NCBI RefSeq assembly: GCF_025685395.1
Contig: NZ_JAGSYA010000004.1
Location: 2,232,001 to 2,296,000 of the forward strand
DNA length: 64,000 bases
Reading direction: 5' to 3'
DNA from: Terriglobus tenax
GTDB lineage: Bacteria > Acidobacteriota > Terriglobia > Terriglobales > Acidobacteriaceae
A program made the position numbers and the translations under genes. The notes below the pieces were generated by a model. That model saw nothing but the letters and a program-made list of their open reading frames with translations, had not been told where the DNA came from and did not search any database. Every line of letters begins with the position of its first letter. Position 1 is the stretch's first letter. This document shows positions 19,332-28,703 of this stretch, piece after piece.

Positions 19332-20321
19332 GTGAAACAGCCAATGATTGATATCACCCTTTACTTCCCGCAAGGCATGTTTGCTTCCACGGCCATTGGG
19401 CCGATGGAGGTCTTTCGCCACAGCGGCAGTCTGTGGAACATCTGCCATGGCCAACCGGCAGAGACGCTGTTCCGCGTCACCACCGCATCGCTCGACGGCG
19501 GCCCCGTGGAATGCGATGGAGCCCTGCAGATTCACCCCAACGCATCAATCCACGACATTACAAACTCCGACCTGATCCTGATCCCCTCCACCGGCCTGGC
19601 GCTGGAGGATGTGGCCGAGCGGAACCGCGATGTTGTGCCCTGGCTGCACGCATGGCGGCAGCGCGGTACGGCCATTGCCGCTGTCTGCTCCGGCACGGGA
19701 CTGCTGGCAGCCACCGGCATGCTGGACGGCAAGCGTGCCACCACGCACTGGGGACTCGCCGCCAGATTCCGCGAGCTGTACCCGCAGGTGCGCTGGACGC
19801 CGGAATGCATGGTCACCGAGGACGACAACCTGTTCTGCGGTGGAGGCGTACACGCCTCGCTGGACCTGAGCCTGTACCTGGTGGAGCGTTTCTGCGGACA
19901 TGAAATTGCCCTGCAAAGCGCACGCGCCATGCTGATTGAAACCACGCGCGCCTGGCAGGCGGGCTTCGCCATCGCTCCGCTGAAGCTGGAGCACACGGAC
20001 GCCAGTGTGCATCGCGCGCAGGAATGGATGCACGCGAACTTCCATCGCGGGTCTGCCATGGAAGCCGCACGTCACGCCGGCATGAGCGAGCGAAACTTCG
20101 CCCGCCGCTTCAAACTGGCTACCGGCGACTCTCCGCTGGAGTACCAGCAGAAGCTGCGCGTCTCCGCCGCCAAACGTCTGCTGGAGAACCCTTCTCTGAC
20201 GATGGAAGAGGTCGGCCACGCCGTGGGCTACGGCGACCCGTCCTTCTTCCGCACCGTCTTTCATCGCTATGCCGGCTGCTCGCCTGCGGCTTACCGTAAG
20301 CGGTTGGCGATTGCGTCGTGA
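19332..20321 (+). CDS. GlxA-type AraC family transcriptional regulator
   Basis: The protein has 329 residues. The N-terminal DJ-1/PfpI-like domain (MIDITLYFPQGMFASTAIGPMEVF, then AAVCSGTGLLAATGMLDGKRATTHW with a Cys at the nucleophile-elbow position) senses an unknown ligand. The C-terminal AraC domain contains two helix-turn-helix units, AARHAGMSERNFARRFK and MEEVGHAVGYGDPSFFRTVFHRYAG. Start is GTG 19332 or ATG 19344; neither has a convincing ribosome site. It probably controls the divergent DUF4242 gene. Confidence 0.88.
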   Translation: MKQPMIDITLYFPQGMFASTAIGPMEVFRHSGSLWNICHGQPAETLFRVTTASLDGGPVECDGALQIHPNASIHDITNSDLILIPSTGLALEDVAERNRDVVPWLHAWRQRGTAIAAVCSGTGLLAATGMLDGKRATTHWGLAARFRELYPQVRWTPECMVTEDDNLFCGGGVHASLDLSLYLVERFCGHEIALQSARAMLIETTRAWQAGFAIAPLKLEHTDASVHRAQEWMHANFHRGSAMEAARHAGMSERNFARRFKLATGDSPLEYQQKLRVSAAKRLLENPSLTMEEVGHAVGYGDPSFFRTVFHRYAGCSPAAYRKRLAIAS

Positions 20322-20523
20322 AGCGTACGGAAAACAACCACCTATAGCTCCCTCCACGGGGCGGATGCCCATAATCTTTCGGAATTTTAGTGGCCTTTCC
20401 TGCCGGTCAGATGAGAGGATTGCGGAAGCCCTCCCCTCTTCGCATTGCCTTGCTGCTCTTGCGTTCCGCTGCTCAGCGGGAGAGGCTTAAGCATTTTTAA
20501 CGGCAAAGGAGAAAGCTGGCGGA

Positions 20524-21675
20524 ATGGACATGCGGACACTGTTGCTGGAACGGACGTGCCTGCTCGCTTTCTGCACGTTGCTGGTCCTGGTGAACCTGCG
20601 AGGACACCGCGGAACCCGTGGCCTGCTGTGGTTTGCCGCCAGCAATGTTGGCTACCTTGTCGGCGGGGTTCTGATCGCAAGCCGTGCGTATCTGCCGGTA
20701 TGGGTTGCCGTGGTACTGGCCAACCTGCTCTACAGCCTTGGTTATGCCATGCTGCATCGCAGCCTGACGGCATTTACCGGCGCCCGCCGATGGACCTGGT
20801 GGGCACAATGCATAGCCGTGGCGTTGTCCCTGACGCTGTGCACAACCTTCACGCTGATTGTTCCGGATATCCGCCTGCGGCTGGCGGGCATTGGCCTTGC
20901 AACCGGTCTGCAATTCGTCATTGCGGCCATGGCTGTGTTGCATGGACGGCATTCGCGCCTGCGCAGCCCCGTGCTCAGCCTGGCTTCGGTACTGCTCTTC
21001 TCAGCTGCGCTGAACCTGCTGCGGCCCCTTCTCACGCTGCTGTGGGGCACCACGCAACCCTACCTGCAGGCCGACGATATCCAGACCACGACCGTCATGC
21101 TGAACACCACGATCTTTGTGGCGATTGACCTGGCCTATCTCTGGCTCATCGCCACCTCCCTGCGCAGCGACATGCAGGTACAGGCGATGACCGATCCGTT
21201 GACTGGCGTGATGAACCGCCGCTCGCTGGAGACCGCTCTGGAGAGTGCTGTCCAGCGCTGCCGGCAGACCGGCCAGCCGCTCTCCATGATCATGATGGAC
21301 CTGGACAACTTCAAGACGATCAACGACACGCTCGGCCACCGCGCCGGCGACCGTGCCCTGGTGTCTGTAACGCAGTGCCTGCGGGTCACCCTGCGAGACT
21401 CTGACACTGTGGCCAGGGTTGGCGGCGACGAGTTCGTGATCCTGCTGCCCAACTGCCCGCGCAACGGCGCCCACGAGATCGCCGAACGTCTGCGCGCCGC
21501 CATTGAGATGAAGACCCTGACGATGGGCCACCAGAGCGTCGCCATGAAAGCCAGCTTTGGCGTTGCCACGCTGGAACAATCGCACATCAGCGCCGAGATG
21601 CTGCTGATGGAGTGCGACCGCGCGCTCTATACCGCCAAACGTGTAGGCGGCAACTTTGTATACGTAATGAGCTGA
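20524..21675 (+). CDS. Membrane-bound diguanylate cyclase (GGDEF)
   Basis: This 383-residue protein has about six N-terminal membrane segments (residues 1-205), similar in outline to other multi-pass sensor regions. A GGDEF domain follows, with DPLTGVMNRRSLE, MMDLDNFKTINDTLGH and the intact signature RVGGDEFVILL. The residues for GTP and metal binding are present, so it should make cyclic di-GMP. No RxxD inhibitory site is seen immediately upstream of GGDEF. AAAGGAG lies about 11 bases before the ATG. The stop converges on the HIT gene with 6 bases between. Confidence 0.9.
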   Translation: MDMRTLLLERTCLLAFCTLLVLVNLRGHRGTRGLLWFAASNVGYLVGGVLIASRAYLPVWVAVVLANLLYSLGYAMLHRSLTAFTGARRWTWWAQCIAVALSLTLCTTFTLIVPDIRLRLAGIGLATGLQFVIAAMAVLHGRHSRLRSPVLSLASVLLFSAALNLLRPLLTLLWGTTQPYLQADDIQTTTVMLNTTIFVAIDLAYLWLIATSLRSDMQVQAMTDPLTGVMNRRSLETALESAVQRCRQTGQPLSMIMMDLDNFKTINDTLGHRAGDRALVSVTQCLRVTLRDSDTVARVGGDEFVILLPNCPRNGAHEIAERLRAAIEMKTLTMGHQSVAMKASFGVATLEQSHISAEMLLMECDRALYTAKRVGGNFVYVMS

Positions 21676-21681
21676 AACAAA

Positions 21682-22026
21682 TTAGCCCGGAGGCCAGTGC
21701 ATGGCGCGTCCGCCCAGGATGTGCAGGTGCAGATGGCTGACCGTTTGGCCGCCGTCGGCGCCGGTGTTGATGACGGTGCGGAAACCGTTCGTAAGCCCTA
21801 ACTGCGCGGCGATAGCCGGCACGGCATTCAGCAGCTGCGAAAGCGTTGCGGCGTCCTTGTCACTGGCATGCGCCAGTGAAGCGATGTGCTGCCTGGGAAT
21901 CACGAGGACGTGCGTGGGAGCCTTTGGGTCAATATCGTGGAAAGCGAAGAGGTGTTCGTCCTCGTAGGCCTTCTTCGCAGGAATCTCGCCTGCGGCGATC
22001 TTGCAAAAGATGCAATCGGATGCCAT
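21682..22026 (-). CDS. HIT family nucleotide-binding protein
   Basis: A 114-residue histidine-triad protein. It contains CIFCKIAAGEIPA at the N-terminus, FHDIDPKAPTHVLVIP, and the catalytic triad HLHLHILGG near the C-terminus. Length and motifs match the HinT branch, which hydrolyses nucleoside phosphoramidates and similar adenylated compounds in the cytoplasm. All catalytic residues are present. Confidence 0.92.
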   Translation of the reverse strand: MASDCIFCKIAAGEIPAKKAYEDEHLFAFHDIDPKAPTHVLVIPRQHIASLAHASDKDAATLSQLLNAVPAIAAQLGLTNGFRTVINTGADGGQTVSHLHLHILGGRAMHWPPG

Positions 22027-22121
22027 GGAGGGATTGTAGATGGTTCCTGCTTGAATGTTTGAGCGCGTGGAGGCGGCCGATAACCTTGCACTCTCCCCCC
22101 AGGGACCATCCCATCATCCAA

Positions 22122-23429
22122 CTATTTCTTGAAATACTGCGGCGTTTCTCCGGGCTTCCACGGGTCGTACACCGCGGCAAAGTTGGTGCGGAACCAGATA
22201 GGCGGGTGACCGTCGATCCAGAACTCCTCCAACGGATGCGGCCGCGGATCATCGAGCGACGTCTCCCCCAGTACCTGGAAGCTATGCACACCCACCTGCT
22301 GCGGGTCGGCAACAATGCCATGCACAACCTCCTGTCCATAGATATCCGCGTTGTGCTCCATCCGGCGGCTGATGCTGTTGCCAGCCGGGTCAGAAAGAAA
22401 CATAAGCACGACTGTGACCAGCAGCAGCACCGGCGCAGAGCCCCAGTCCGCTTCGGAAGCAATCCCCCAGCGCACTCCATAGCGCCGCAGCAGGGCGCGC
22501 TCCGCCCATACGCCCACAGGCAGCAGCAGAAGCGTGATCAGCGCCGTGGCGGCCATGCCCAGCCACAGGTGCTGCATGACGTAGTGGCCCGTCTCATGGC
22601 CAAAGATGAATGCAATCTCGTCCGGCGTGGCGCGGGCAATGGTGGTATCCCACACGACGACGCGCTTGGACGCACCGACGCCGGTGACATACGCATTCAG
22701 ACCGGTCACCTTGGCGCTGGCCTTCATCAGGAACATGCGCTCCGGTGGAATCGCCACACCGCTGCGCTGCACCACTTTTTCAAGCTGGGCCACAAGCGCG
22801 GGATTCGAGTTTTGCAATGGCTCAAACTCATTGAAGATGGGGTCAAGAAAGACCGGCGCGACAAAGACCAGGAAGACGATGCACGGCAGCATGGCAACCC
22901 ACAGCCACAGCCACCACGTGCGCGGAAAACGACGGATCAGGGCGTACACGCCCAGCCCTACCAGGACGACGAGCGCCGTGGTCAGCCCCAGGCTCTTCGC
23001 CCAGTCCGCAAACCAGCTCGCCCAGCCCTGTACGGAGAGGCCGTAATACAGGCCCAGGTGATGCCCATACAGGCTCAGCGGCAGCTTGAGAACGGACACG
23101 CTGACCTGCATGCCCACCAGGAAGAACACGCCCTGCAGCCACCGTGTGCGTACCCCGGCAGCCAGGCCGCGAACTCTGCGGAAGTAGCCGGTCGACAGCA
23201 GAAGCAGCAGAATCGCAAGACTCAGCGCAGGCGACAGCAGGTACAACACGATGCCCTGGCGATGCAGCGCTATCGCCTTCTGCATCGTGGCCGGCGGCAA
23301 GGTATAGCGCAGGGTGCCGGAGCGGGCAGCCTGCTCAGCGGCAAGGACGGTGGGTGTCGCCGCATGGGCAGGAACAAGGGAAAGCGCGAACAGCGCAACA
23401 AAGAGCCAGCTCAGACGTCGAAGAGTCAT
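22122..23429 (-). CDS. M48 family Ste24/CAAX-protease-like membrane metallopeptidase
   Basis: This protein of about 435 residues starts with a signal-like segment (LSLVPAHA). It has several membrane spans, the family's N-terminal CAAX-protease-type region, and the zinc motif HETGH in FIFGHETGHYVMQH. A later E-H-N-AD motif (MEHNADIYG) supplies the third ligand. The role is proteolysis in or near the inner membrane. Start at 23429 is chosen because translation upstream of it is not hydrophobic. It is divergent from an exported TldD/TldE-like pair, with about 110 bases between them, suggesting shared regulation. Confidence 0.85.
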   Translation of the reverse strand: MTLRRLSWLFVALFALSLVPAHAATPTVLAAEQAARSGTLRYTLPPATMQKAIALHRQGIVLYLLSPALSLAILLLLLSTGYFRRVRGLAAGVRTRWLQGVFFLVGMQVSVSVLKLPLSLYGHHLGLYYGLSVQGWASWFADWAKSLGLTTALVVLVGLGVYALIRRFPRTWWLWLWVAMLPCIVFLVFVAPVFLDPIFNEFEPLQNSNPALVAQLEKVVQRSGVAIPPERMFLMKASAKVTGLNAYVTGVGASKRVVVWDTTIARATPDEIAFIFGHETGHYVMQHLWLGMAATALITLLLLPVGVWAERALLRRYGVRWGIASEADWGSAPVLLLVTVVLMFLSDPAGNSISRRMEHNADIYGQEVVHGIVADPQQVGVHSFQVLGETSLDDPRPHPLEEFWIDGHPPIWFRTNFAAVYDPWKPGETPQYFKK

Positions 23430-23537
23430 CAGGGGTTTTGCCTGTCCGTCAGGGTGTTGCGATTGTTGCACCGTGGCCAACACGGCGCAAGCGGCGGGCC
23501 GCGAATTCCGATACACTCGCTTTTCACACGGCCATCT

Positions 23538-25235
23538 ATGCTCTTGAAGTCAATTTGCACGCTCCTGGCAACCGCATCGGCGGTCGCTCCTCCCTATGCC
23601 CTGGCTGCAGCACCGCAGCCCTCCGTTCTGCTGGACACCATGCATGCGGAGCTGGACCGCGCCATGCACTCACTGGGCAAAGGCGAGCAGCAGCCCGCAC
23701 CGTACTTCATCTCGTATGAAGTCGCGGATGCCTCCTCGCTGAACCTGGTGGCGCAATACGGCGCCATTGTCACCGCCGGACAGGGCCACCGCCGCATTGC
23801 CGATGTACAGGTACGCATTGGCACACCGGAGCTGGACAATACGCACGGCGAGCACCGCATCTCGGCTCTGACGACGATCACCCTGCCGCTGACCGACGAC
23901 AAGGAAGCCCTTGCGCGCTCACTCTGGTTTGCCACCAACCGCGGCTACGGCAAGGCCCTCGACGGCTACCTGAAGGTGAAGACCGAGACACAGGTGCGTG
24001 CCAAGGAGGAGGATGCATCGCCCGACTTCTCCGTGGAGAAGTCCACCGATGCCGAGGCAAAGGCGGCGCCCGCGCTCACCGCCGACATGGAAGCGTGGAA
24101 GGCGCGCCTGCGCGAGATCTCTGCCGGCTTCAAACCTTACCGGAACATCTTCTTCAACTATGCCGCCCTCTCGGCATCAAGCGAGACCGACTACTTCACC
24201 TCCAGCGAAGGCACGCGCATCGCAAACCCCTACACCACGGCACGGCTTGTGGTGGTCGCGCGTGCCCGCGCCGACGACGGCATGGACCTGTTCCGTGTGG
24301 AGACCTTTGAGGCCGACTCGCTCGCGCATTTGCCTGACCAGAAGGCTGTGCTGGAGAAGCTGACCGCCCTGGCGAAAAACCTCGAGGCCCTGCGCACAGC
24401 CCCTGTCACGCAGCCATTCAATGGACCCGCCATTCTCTCGGGACGCGCCTCCGCGGTCTTCTTTCACGAGGTGCTCGGGCACCGGCTGGAAGGCCAGCGT
24501 CAGCGCGGCGATGAAGAAGGACAGACCTTTACCAAGTCGCTCGGCAAGCCCATCCTTCCCAGCTTCCTTTCCGTTGCCGATGACCCAACCATTGCGCAGT
24601 TGAATGGCGTTCCGCTGAACGGGCATTACAACTTCGATGACGAAGGCCAGCCGGCGCAACGTGTCGATCTGATTCAGGCAGGTGTGCTGAAGACCTTCCT
24701 GATGTCGCGGCTCCCGATTGCCTCGGTCGCCACCAGCAACGGCCACGGCCGCGCGCAGACGGGCCGCATGCCTGCCGGTCGACAGGGCAACCTGATCGTC
24801 ACCTCCACGAAGACCGTAAAGGACGCCGAGCTGCGCCAGATGCTGATTGCCGAAGCCAAGAAACAGGGCAAGCCTTACGGTCTCTTCTTTGAAGACATCT
24901 CCTCCGGCTTCGCCGTCACCACACGCCGCTCTCCGCAGGCCTTCCAGGTCATTCCACTGGTGGTCTATCGCGTGTATGTCGACGGACGCCCGGACGAACT
25001 GGTACGCGGTGTTTCCATCGTTGGCACCCCGCAGGCCGCTCTGAACCGCATTCTCGCCACCGGTGACCACCAGGAGATCTTCAACGGCGAGTGCGGCGCG
25101 GAGTCAGGCTCGGTTCCCGTCTCTGCCGTCGCTCCGGCCATGCTGGTCAGCGAGATTGAAACACAGCGCCAGCAGCAGGGCACCGCGCGGCCACCCATCC
25201 TTCCGCCTCCGGGCTTCGACGAGGAGGCAAAGTAA
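23538..25235 (+). CDS. Exported TldD/PmbA-family metallopeptidase (active subunit)
   Basis: The 565-residue protein has a signal peptide (residues 1-24, ending ALAAA) and a TldD/PmbA fold. The zinc motif HEVLGHRLEG is at residues 310-319, with a downstream glycine-rich region (SNGHGRAQTGRMPAGRQGN). TldD/TldE proteins are usually cytoplasmic proteases that process peptides such as microcins or degrade unfolded peptides; an exported form is unusual. The open frame extends far upstream as an antisense shadow of the M48 gene, but ATG 23538 with its signal peptide is the clear start. Its stop directly abuts the next gene. Confidence 0.88.
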   Translation: MLLKSICTLLATASAVAPPYALAAAPQPSVLLDTMHAELDRAMHSLGKGEQQPAPYFISYEVADASSLNLVAQYGAIVTAGQGHRRIADVQVRIGTPELDNTHGEHRISALTTITLPLTDDKEALARSLWFATNRGYGKALDGYLKVKTETQVRAKEEDASPDFSVEKSTDAEAKAAPALTADMEAWKARLREISAGFKPYRNIFFNYAALSASSETDYFTSSEGTRIANPYTTARLVVVARARADDGMDLFRVETFEADSLAHLPDQKAVLEKLTALAKNLEALRTAPVTQPFNGPAILSGRASAVFFHEVLGHRLEGQRQRGDEEGQTFTKSLGKPILPSFLSVADDPTIAQLNGVPLNGHYNFDDEGQPAQRVDLIQAGVLKTFLMSRLPIASVATSNGHGRAQTGRMPAGRQGNLIVTSTKTVKDAELRQMLIAEAKKQGKPYGLFFEDISSGFAVTTRRSPQAFQVIPLVVYRVYVDGRPDELVRGVSIVGTPQAALNRILATGDHQEIFNGECGAESGSVPVSAVAPAMLVSEIETQRQQQGTARPPILPPPGFDEEAK

Positions 25236-26915
25236 ATGACGATGCGCACCATGTTCTTCAAAATGTTTTCTAATTCCGGGTGCCCCACCCTCGCATCGCT
25301 GACGTGGGCGGTGTGCGTTGTTGCCGGCTCTGCCTCCGCATACGCGCAGCAGGCCGATCCCATGCTCACGGCCATGCAGAAAGAGATGCAGCGCAGCCAG
25401 CAGAAGCTGATGCTTCCCGGCATGCTGCGGCCTTACTTCATGGAGTACCGCCTGGAAGACGTAGCAGAGTTCCAGGCCGACGCCAGCTTTGGAGCGTTGA
25501 CCAACCAATCGGAAAACCACCAGCGCTATGTACGCGTGCAGATTCGCGTGGGCAGCTACAAGTCAGACAACTCCAGCGCGCGCGGCGAGGGCGTGGTGCA
25601 GATTGCACCGATGGATGAGAACCCTGAGGCGCTGCGCTACGCGCTCTGGTTCGCCACCGATGAAGCCTACAAGGCCGCGTTGAATGCCTACTCGCGCAAG
25701 CAGGCCGACCTGAAGCGATTTGAAACACCGCCTACCGCCGATGACTTCTCGCCCGCAAAGCCGGTGACAAAGATTGAGCCTCTGGTGAAGCTCGACATCG
25801 ATCGCGACGAATGGAAACGCCGCGTCACCGAAGCCAGCGGGCTATACGCCACCGACGCACGCGTGAAGGAGTTCGCGCAGCAGATTCAGTACTCCAACTC
25901 CAGCGTCCGCGGACTGGCCGTAAACCGCTACCTGGTGAACACGGACGGCACCGCCGTACGCAACGGATACACGGCCTGCTCCGCCGCAATAAGCGTGGGC
26001 ACGCAGGCGCCGGACGGCATGCGGCTCTCGCGCGACAACGGCCCCGTGGCGTCGTTGGCAAAAGATCTTGACTCCGCCGCAGCTTTCAAACAGCGCGTGG
26101 TGGACGACCTGCTGAGCCTGCACGACCTGCAGAAGGCTCCCGTTGTCATGGCCGAGGATTATCACGGCCCGGTGCTGTTCAGCGGCGATGCGGCAACCGA
26201 TGTGCTGAACCGCCTCTTCGTTCCGCACGTGGAGGCAGACAAGCCGGACGCCGGCACCCTGGCACGCACGCAGGGCGCCTTCTCCTCCAGCTGGAAGCAG
26301 CGCGTTCTGCCGGATTTCTTTGACGTGAAGGACGATCCTTCCATGAAGACCTTCCAGGGAACCTCCCTGGTGGGAGCCTATGACATGGACGACGAAGGCG
26401 TGCCCGCACAGCCGGTACAACTGGTGTCCAAGGGCATTCTGCAGAACTACCTTGTCAACCGCGAGCCGGTGAAAGATTTTCCGGAATCGAACGGCCACGG
26501 CCGTGCCGCAATCGGCCGCCGCGCCGAGTCGCACTCCGGCGTGATGATCTTCACGCCGACAAAGACGACTCCGGCTAAAGATCTGGAGAAGAAGATCGTC
26601 GCCCTGGCGGAGGAGCAGAACCGTCCCTTCGTCTACATCGCGGAGACGATGGGTGGCGACCTTGTACCCCGTGTGCTCTATCGCGTAACGCCGGACGGCA
26701 AACGGGAACTGGTGCGTGGCGCGGTCTTCGATGAACTGGACCAGCGCAGCCTGCGCAGCGATATTACCGCGGCGGGTGACGACCCCTTCGTGCAGAACTC
26801 GCTCTCTCCGCTGCCGCAAACCACCATTGCGCCCTCGCTGCTGTTCGGCGACATCGCCGTAAAACGCGCACAGGCAGAACAGCAGAAGCTGCCCTACTAC
26901 GCTCCACCGAAGTAA
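25236..26915 (+). CDS. Exported TldE-like partner lacking the metal motif
   Basis: The 559-residue protein has a signal peptide (ending near SASAYAQQ) and the same overall fold as its upstream neighbour, including SNGHGRAAIGRRAESHSG in the later half. At the position of the metal motif it has DAATDVLNRLF in place of HExxxH, so it cannot bind zinc there. This matches the TldE role in Tld heterodimers, where only TldD is catalytic. Stop and start codons abut (TAAATG), so translation is almost certainly coupled and stoichiometric. Prediction: the two form a periplasmic heterodimer. Confidence 0.85.
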   Translation: MTMRTMFFKMFSNSGCPTLASLTWAVCVVAGSASAYAQQADPMLTAMQKEMQRSQQKLMLPGMLRPYFMEYRLEDVAEFQADASFGALTNQSENHQRYVRVQIRVGSYKSDNSSARGEGVVQIAPMDENPEALRYALWFATDEAYKAALNAYSRKQADLKRFETPPTADDFSPAKPVTKIEPLVKLDIDRDEWKRRVTEASGLYATDARVKEFAQQIQYSNSSVRGLAVNRYLVNTDGTAVRNGYTACSAAISVGTQAPDGMRLSRDNGPVASLAKDLDSAAAFKQRVVDDLLSLHDLQKAPVVMAEDYHGPVLFSGDAATDVLNRLFVPHVEADKPDAGTLARTQGAFSSSWKQRVLPDFFDVKDDPSMKTFQGTSLVGAYDMDDEGVPAQPVQLVSKGILQNYLVNREPVKDFPESNGHGRAAIGRRAESHSGVMIFTPTKTTPAKDLEKKIVALAEEQNRPFVYIAETMGGDLVPRVLYRVTPDGKRELVRGAVFDELDQRSLRSDITAAGDDPFVQNSLSPLPQTTIAPSLLFGDIAVKRAQAEQQKLPYYAPPK

Positions 26916-26927
26916 GCTGAGAGAACC

Positions 26928-27431
26928 ATGCACCTTGATCCGCAACTGATGCGCACCATCGCCCTCGCCTTCTTCATCCTGCTGGTCTTCTCCAGCCGTA
27001 TGAGCAAGGGTTCTGTAAAGCAGACACCGGAAGGTCCTGCCTTTCCTATCAAGCCGCTGTTCGCCATCTCGCGCTGGCTGCTGCTGATTGTGTACATCGG
27101 CCTGGTCGCTTCTCTTTCCATCATGCACGTCAGCAAGGTGCCGCCGGTTTGGGTGCTCGCCATCCTTGTCGCTGTCATCGCTCTGGTCGTCTCGCGCATG
27201 CCGGGCACCATTGTGCTGACTCCGACTGCTGTGGTCCAGCGCTTCTGGTTCTTCAAGGAAAAGCAGATTCCCTATATCGAAGTGATGGCGGTCAGCGTCT
27301 CACAGGCAGGGCGCGCCACACGCGTCATGGGTTCCAACCGGGTCACCATTTTGCATACTCCCAACCACTCCGCGGCCGAAGCCTTCCGCAGCGAACTGGA
27401 ATTGCGGACCGGCAAAAAAGCTGTGCTGTAA
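26928..27431 (+). CDS. Small membrane protein of unknown function
   Basis: The 167-residue protein has three hydrophobic segments (about 8-22, 47-66 and 72-88), then a soluble C-terminal part beginning PGTIVLTPTAVVQRFWFFKEKQIPYIEVMAVS. That part reads like a bacterial PH-type domain (start of strand, W/F-rich centre, I-P-Y-x-E-V). It follows the TldE-like gene by 12 bases, so it is probably in the same operon. Function unknown. Confidence 0.65.
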   Translation: MHLDPQLMRTIALAFFILLVFSSRMSKGSVKQTPEGPAFPIKPLFAISRWLLLIVYIGLVASLSIMHVSKVPPVWVLAILVAVIALVVSRMPGTIVLTPTAVVQRFWFFKEKQIPYIEVMAVSVSQAGRATRVMGSNRVTILHTPNHSAAEAFRSELELRTGKKAVL

Positions 27432-27493
27432 ACAGACCCTCGAACTTTCTATCCGCGGTCTGCGTAACTTGCTTCTACAAGGGAGAGCTGTGT

Positions 27494-28630
27494 ATGAAGA
27501 AGCTGTTGCTGTGGATGTTGGTCTTTCTGGCAGGCGTGGCGGGTGCGCGGGCACAGGCTCCCGTAGATATAACCGGAACATGGCAGGGCACCATGCAGCC
27601 GCAGGGCGCTCCGCGTGAACTGCGTATCCTGCTGAAGATCACAAAAGACGATGGCGTCCTGAAGGTCGTTGCCTACTCCATTGACCAGGGGGGAGCCCCG
27701 ATGAACGCCACCGCTGCGTCTCTGAAGGGCGATACTTTTACCTTTGAGCAGGCAGCGCTTGCCGCCAAGTATGAAGGCAGGCTCGCTCCCGACGGCAAGA
27801 GCATGACCGGCACCTTTGCCCAGGCCGAGCGGCCCACGCCGCTCAACTTCGCCAAGGTCAACCCCGAGGCCGCCTGGGAGATACCCAAGCCGCCCGAGCG
27901 GCCCAAGCCCATGGACAAGAGCTACGATCCGGTCTTTGACGTAGCCACCATCAAGCAAAGCAACCCCGATACGCCGGGCATCAACTTCCGCTTCGGCGTC
28001 CGCCGCTTCCAGACCATCAACACCACGCTGGTCGACATGCTGAAGTTTGCCTACAAGCTGCAGGACAAGCAGCTCAGCGGACTACCCTCCTGGGCCAACG
28101 AGATCAAGTGGGATGTCGATGGCCGCCCCGATGGCGAAGGCCAGCCCAGCGCCGACCAGTGGCGCTCTGCCCTGAAGAAGCTGCTGGTCGAACGCTTTCA
28201 GCTCAAGTTCCACACCGAAGACCGCGAGCTGCCCGTCTACCTGCTGGAGCAGGCGAAGGGCGGCCAAAAGATGTCGCTCAACGAAAGTGGTCCGGATCGC
28301 GGCGCAGGTCTTCTCTTCCGTGGCCCTGGCATCTTTACAGCTCAGAACGCGACCATGGCGGACTTCGCCGGCCTGCTGCAGGAGACTCTTCTGGATCGTC
28401 CGGTGCTCGACAAGACCGGCCTCGGAACCGCGCATTACGACTTCAAGCTGACCTGGCAGCCAGATGCAACGCAGTTCGGCGGCCGTTTTGCCAATGCGCC
28501 GGTCTTCGATCCCCCACGTCCGGACCTCTACACTGCCGTGCAGGAGCAGGCAGGTTTGAAGATCACTCCCGCCAAGGCTCCGGCACAGGTTTTTGTATTT
28601 GAAAAGACGGAGAAGCCATCAGAGAATTAG
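27494..28630 (+). CDS. Exported TIGR03435 family protein with N-terminal beta domain
   Basis: A 378-residue protein with a signal peptide (GVAGARAQ) starting at ATG 27494, preceded by AGGGAG. Residues about 23-125 form a beta domain opening ITGTWQGTM, of the type also found beside serine-hydrolase and other exported domains in this phylum. Residues about 145-378 are the soil-associated TIGR03435 domain (FDVATIKQSNP, LQDKQLSGLPSWA, VERFQLKFHTEDRELPVYLL). The TIGR03435 function is unknown; genomes of Acidobacteria carry many paralogues. Confidence 0.88.
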   Translation: MKKLLLWMLVFLAGVAGARAQAPVDITGTWQGTMQPQGAPRELRILLKITKDDGVLKVVAYSIDQGGAPMNATAASLKGDTFTFEQAALAAKYEGRLAPDGKSMTGTFAQAERPTPLNFAKVNPEAAWEIPKPPERPKPMDKSYDPVFDVATIKQSNPDTPGINFRFGVRRFQTINTTLVDMLKFAYKLQDKQLSGLPSWANEIKWDVDGRPDGEGQPSADQWRSALKKLLVERFQLKFHTEDRELPVYLLEQAKGGQKMSLNESGPDRGAGLLFRGPGIFTAQNATMADFAGLLQETLLDRPVLDKTGLGTAHYDFKLTWQPDATQFGGRFANAPVFDPPRPDLYTAVQEQAGLKITPAKAPAQVFVFEKTEKPSEN

Positions 28631-28703
28631 TTACCGATGGAACGGCCTGCCCGCCGTATGGCTACAAGGGCAGGCCACACACCGGTCCGCAGGAGGCGGA
28701 AAG

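Noticed and set aside
21846-23537. 5' half of a 1129-residue open frame running into the TldD-like gene
   Set aside because: It is antisense to the M48 gene, has no family resemblance, and the TldD-like signal peptide starts at 23538.
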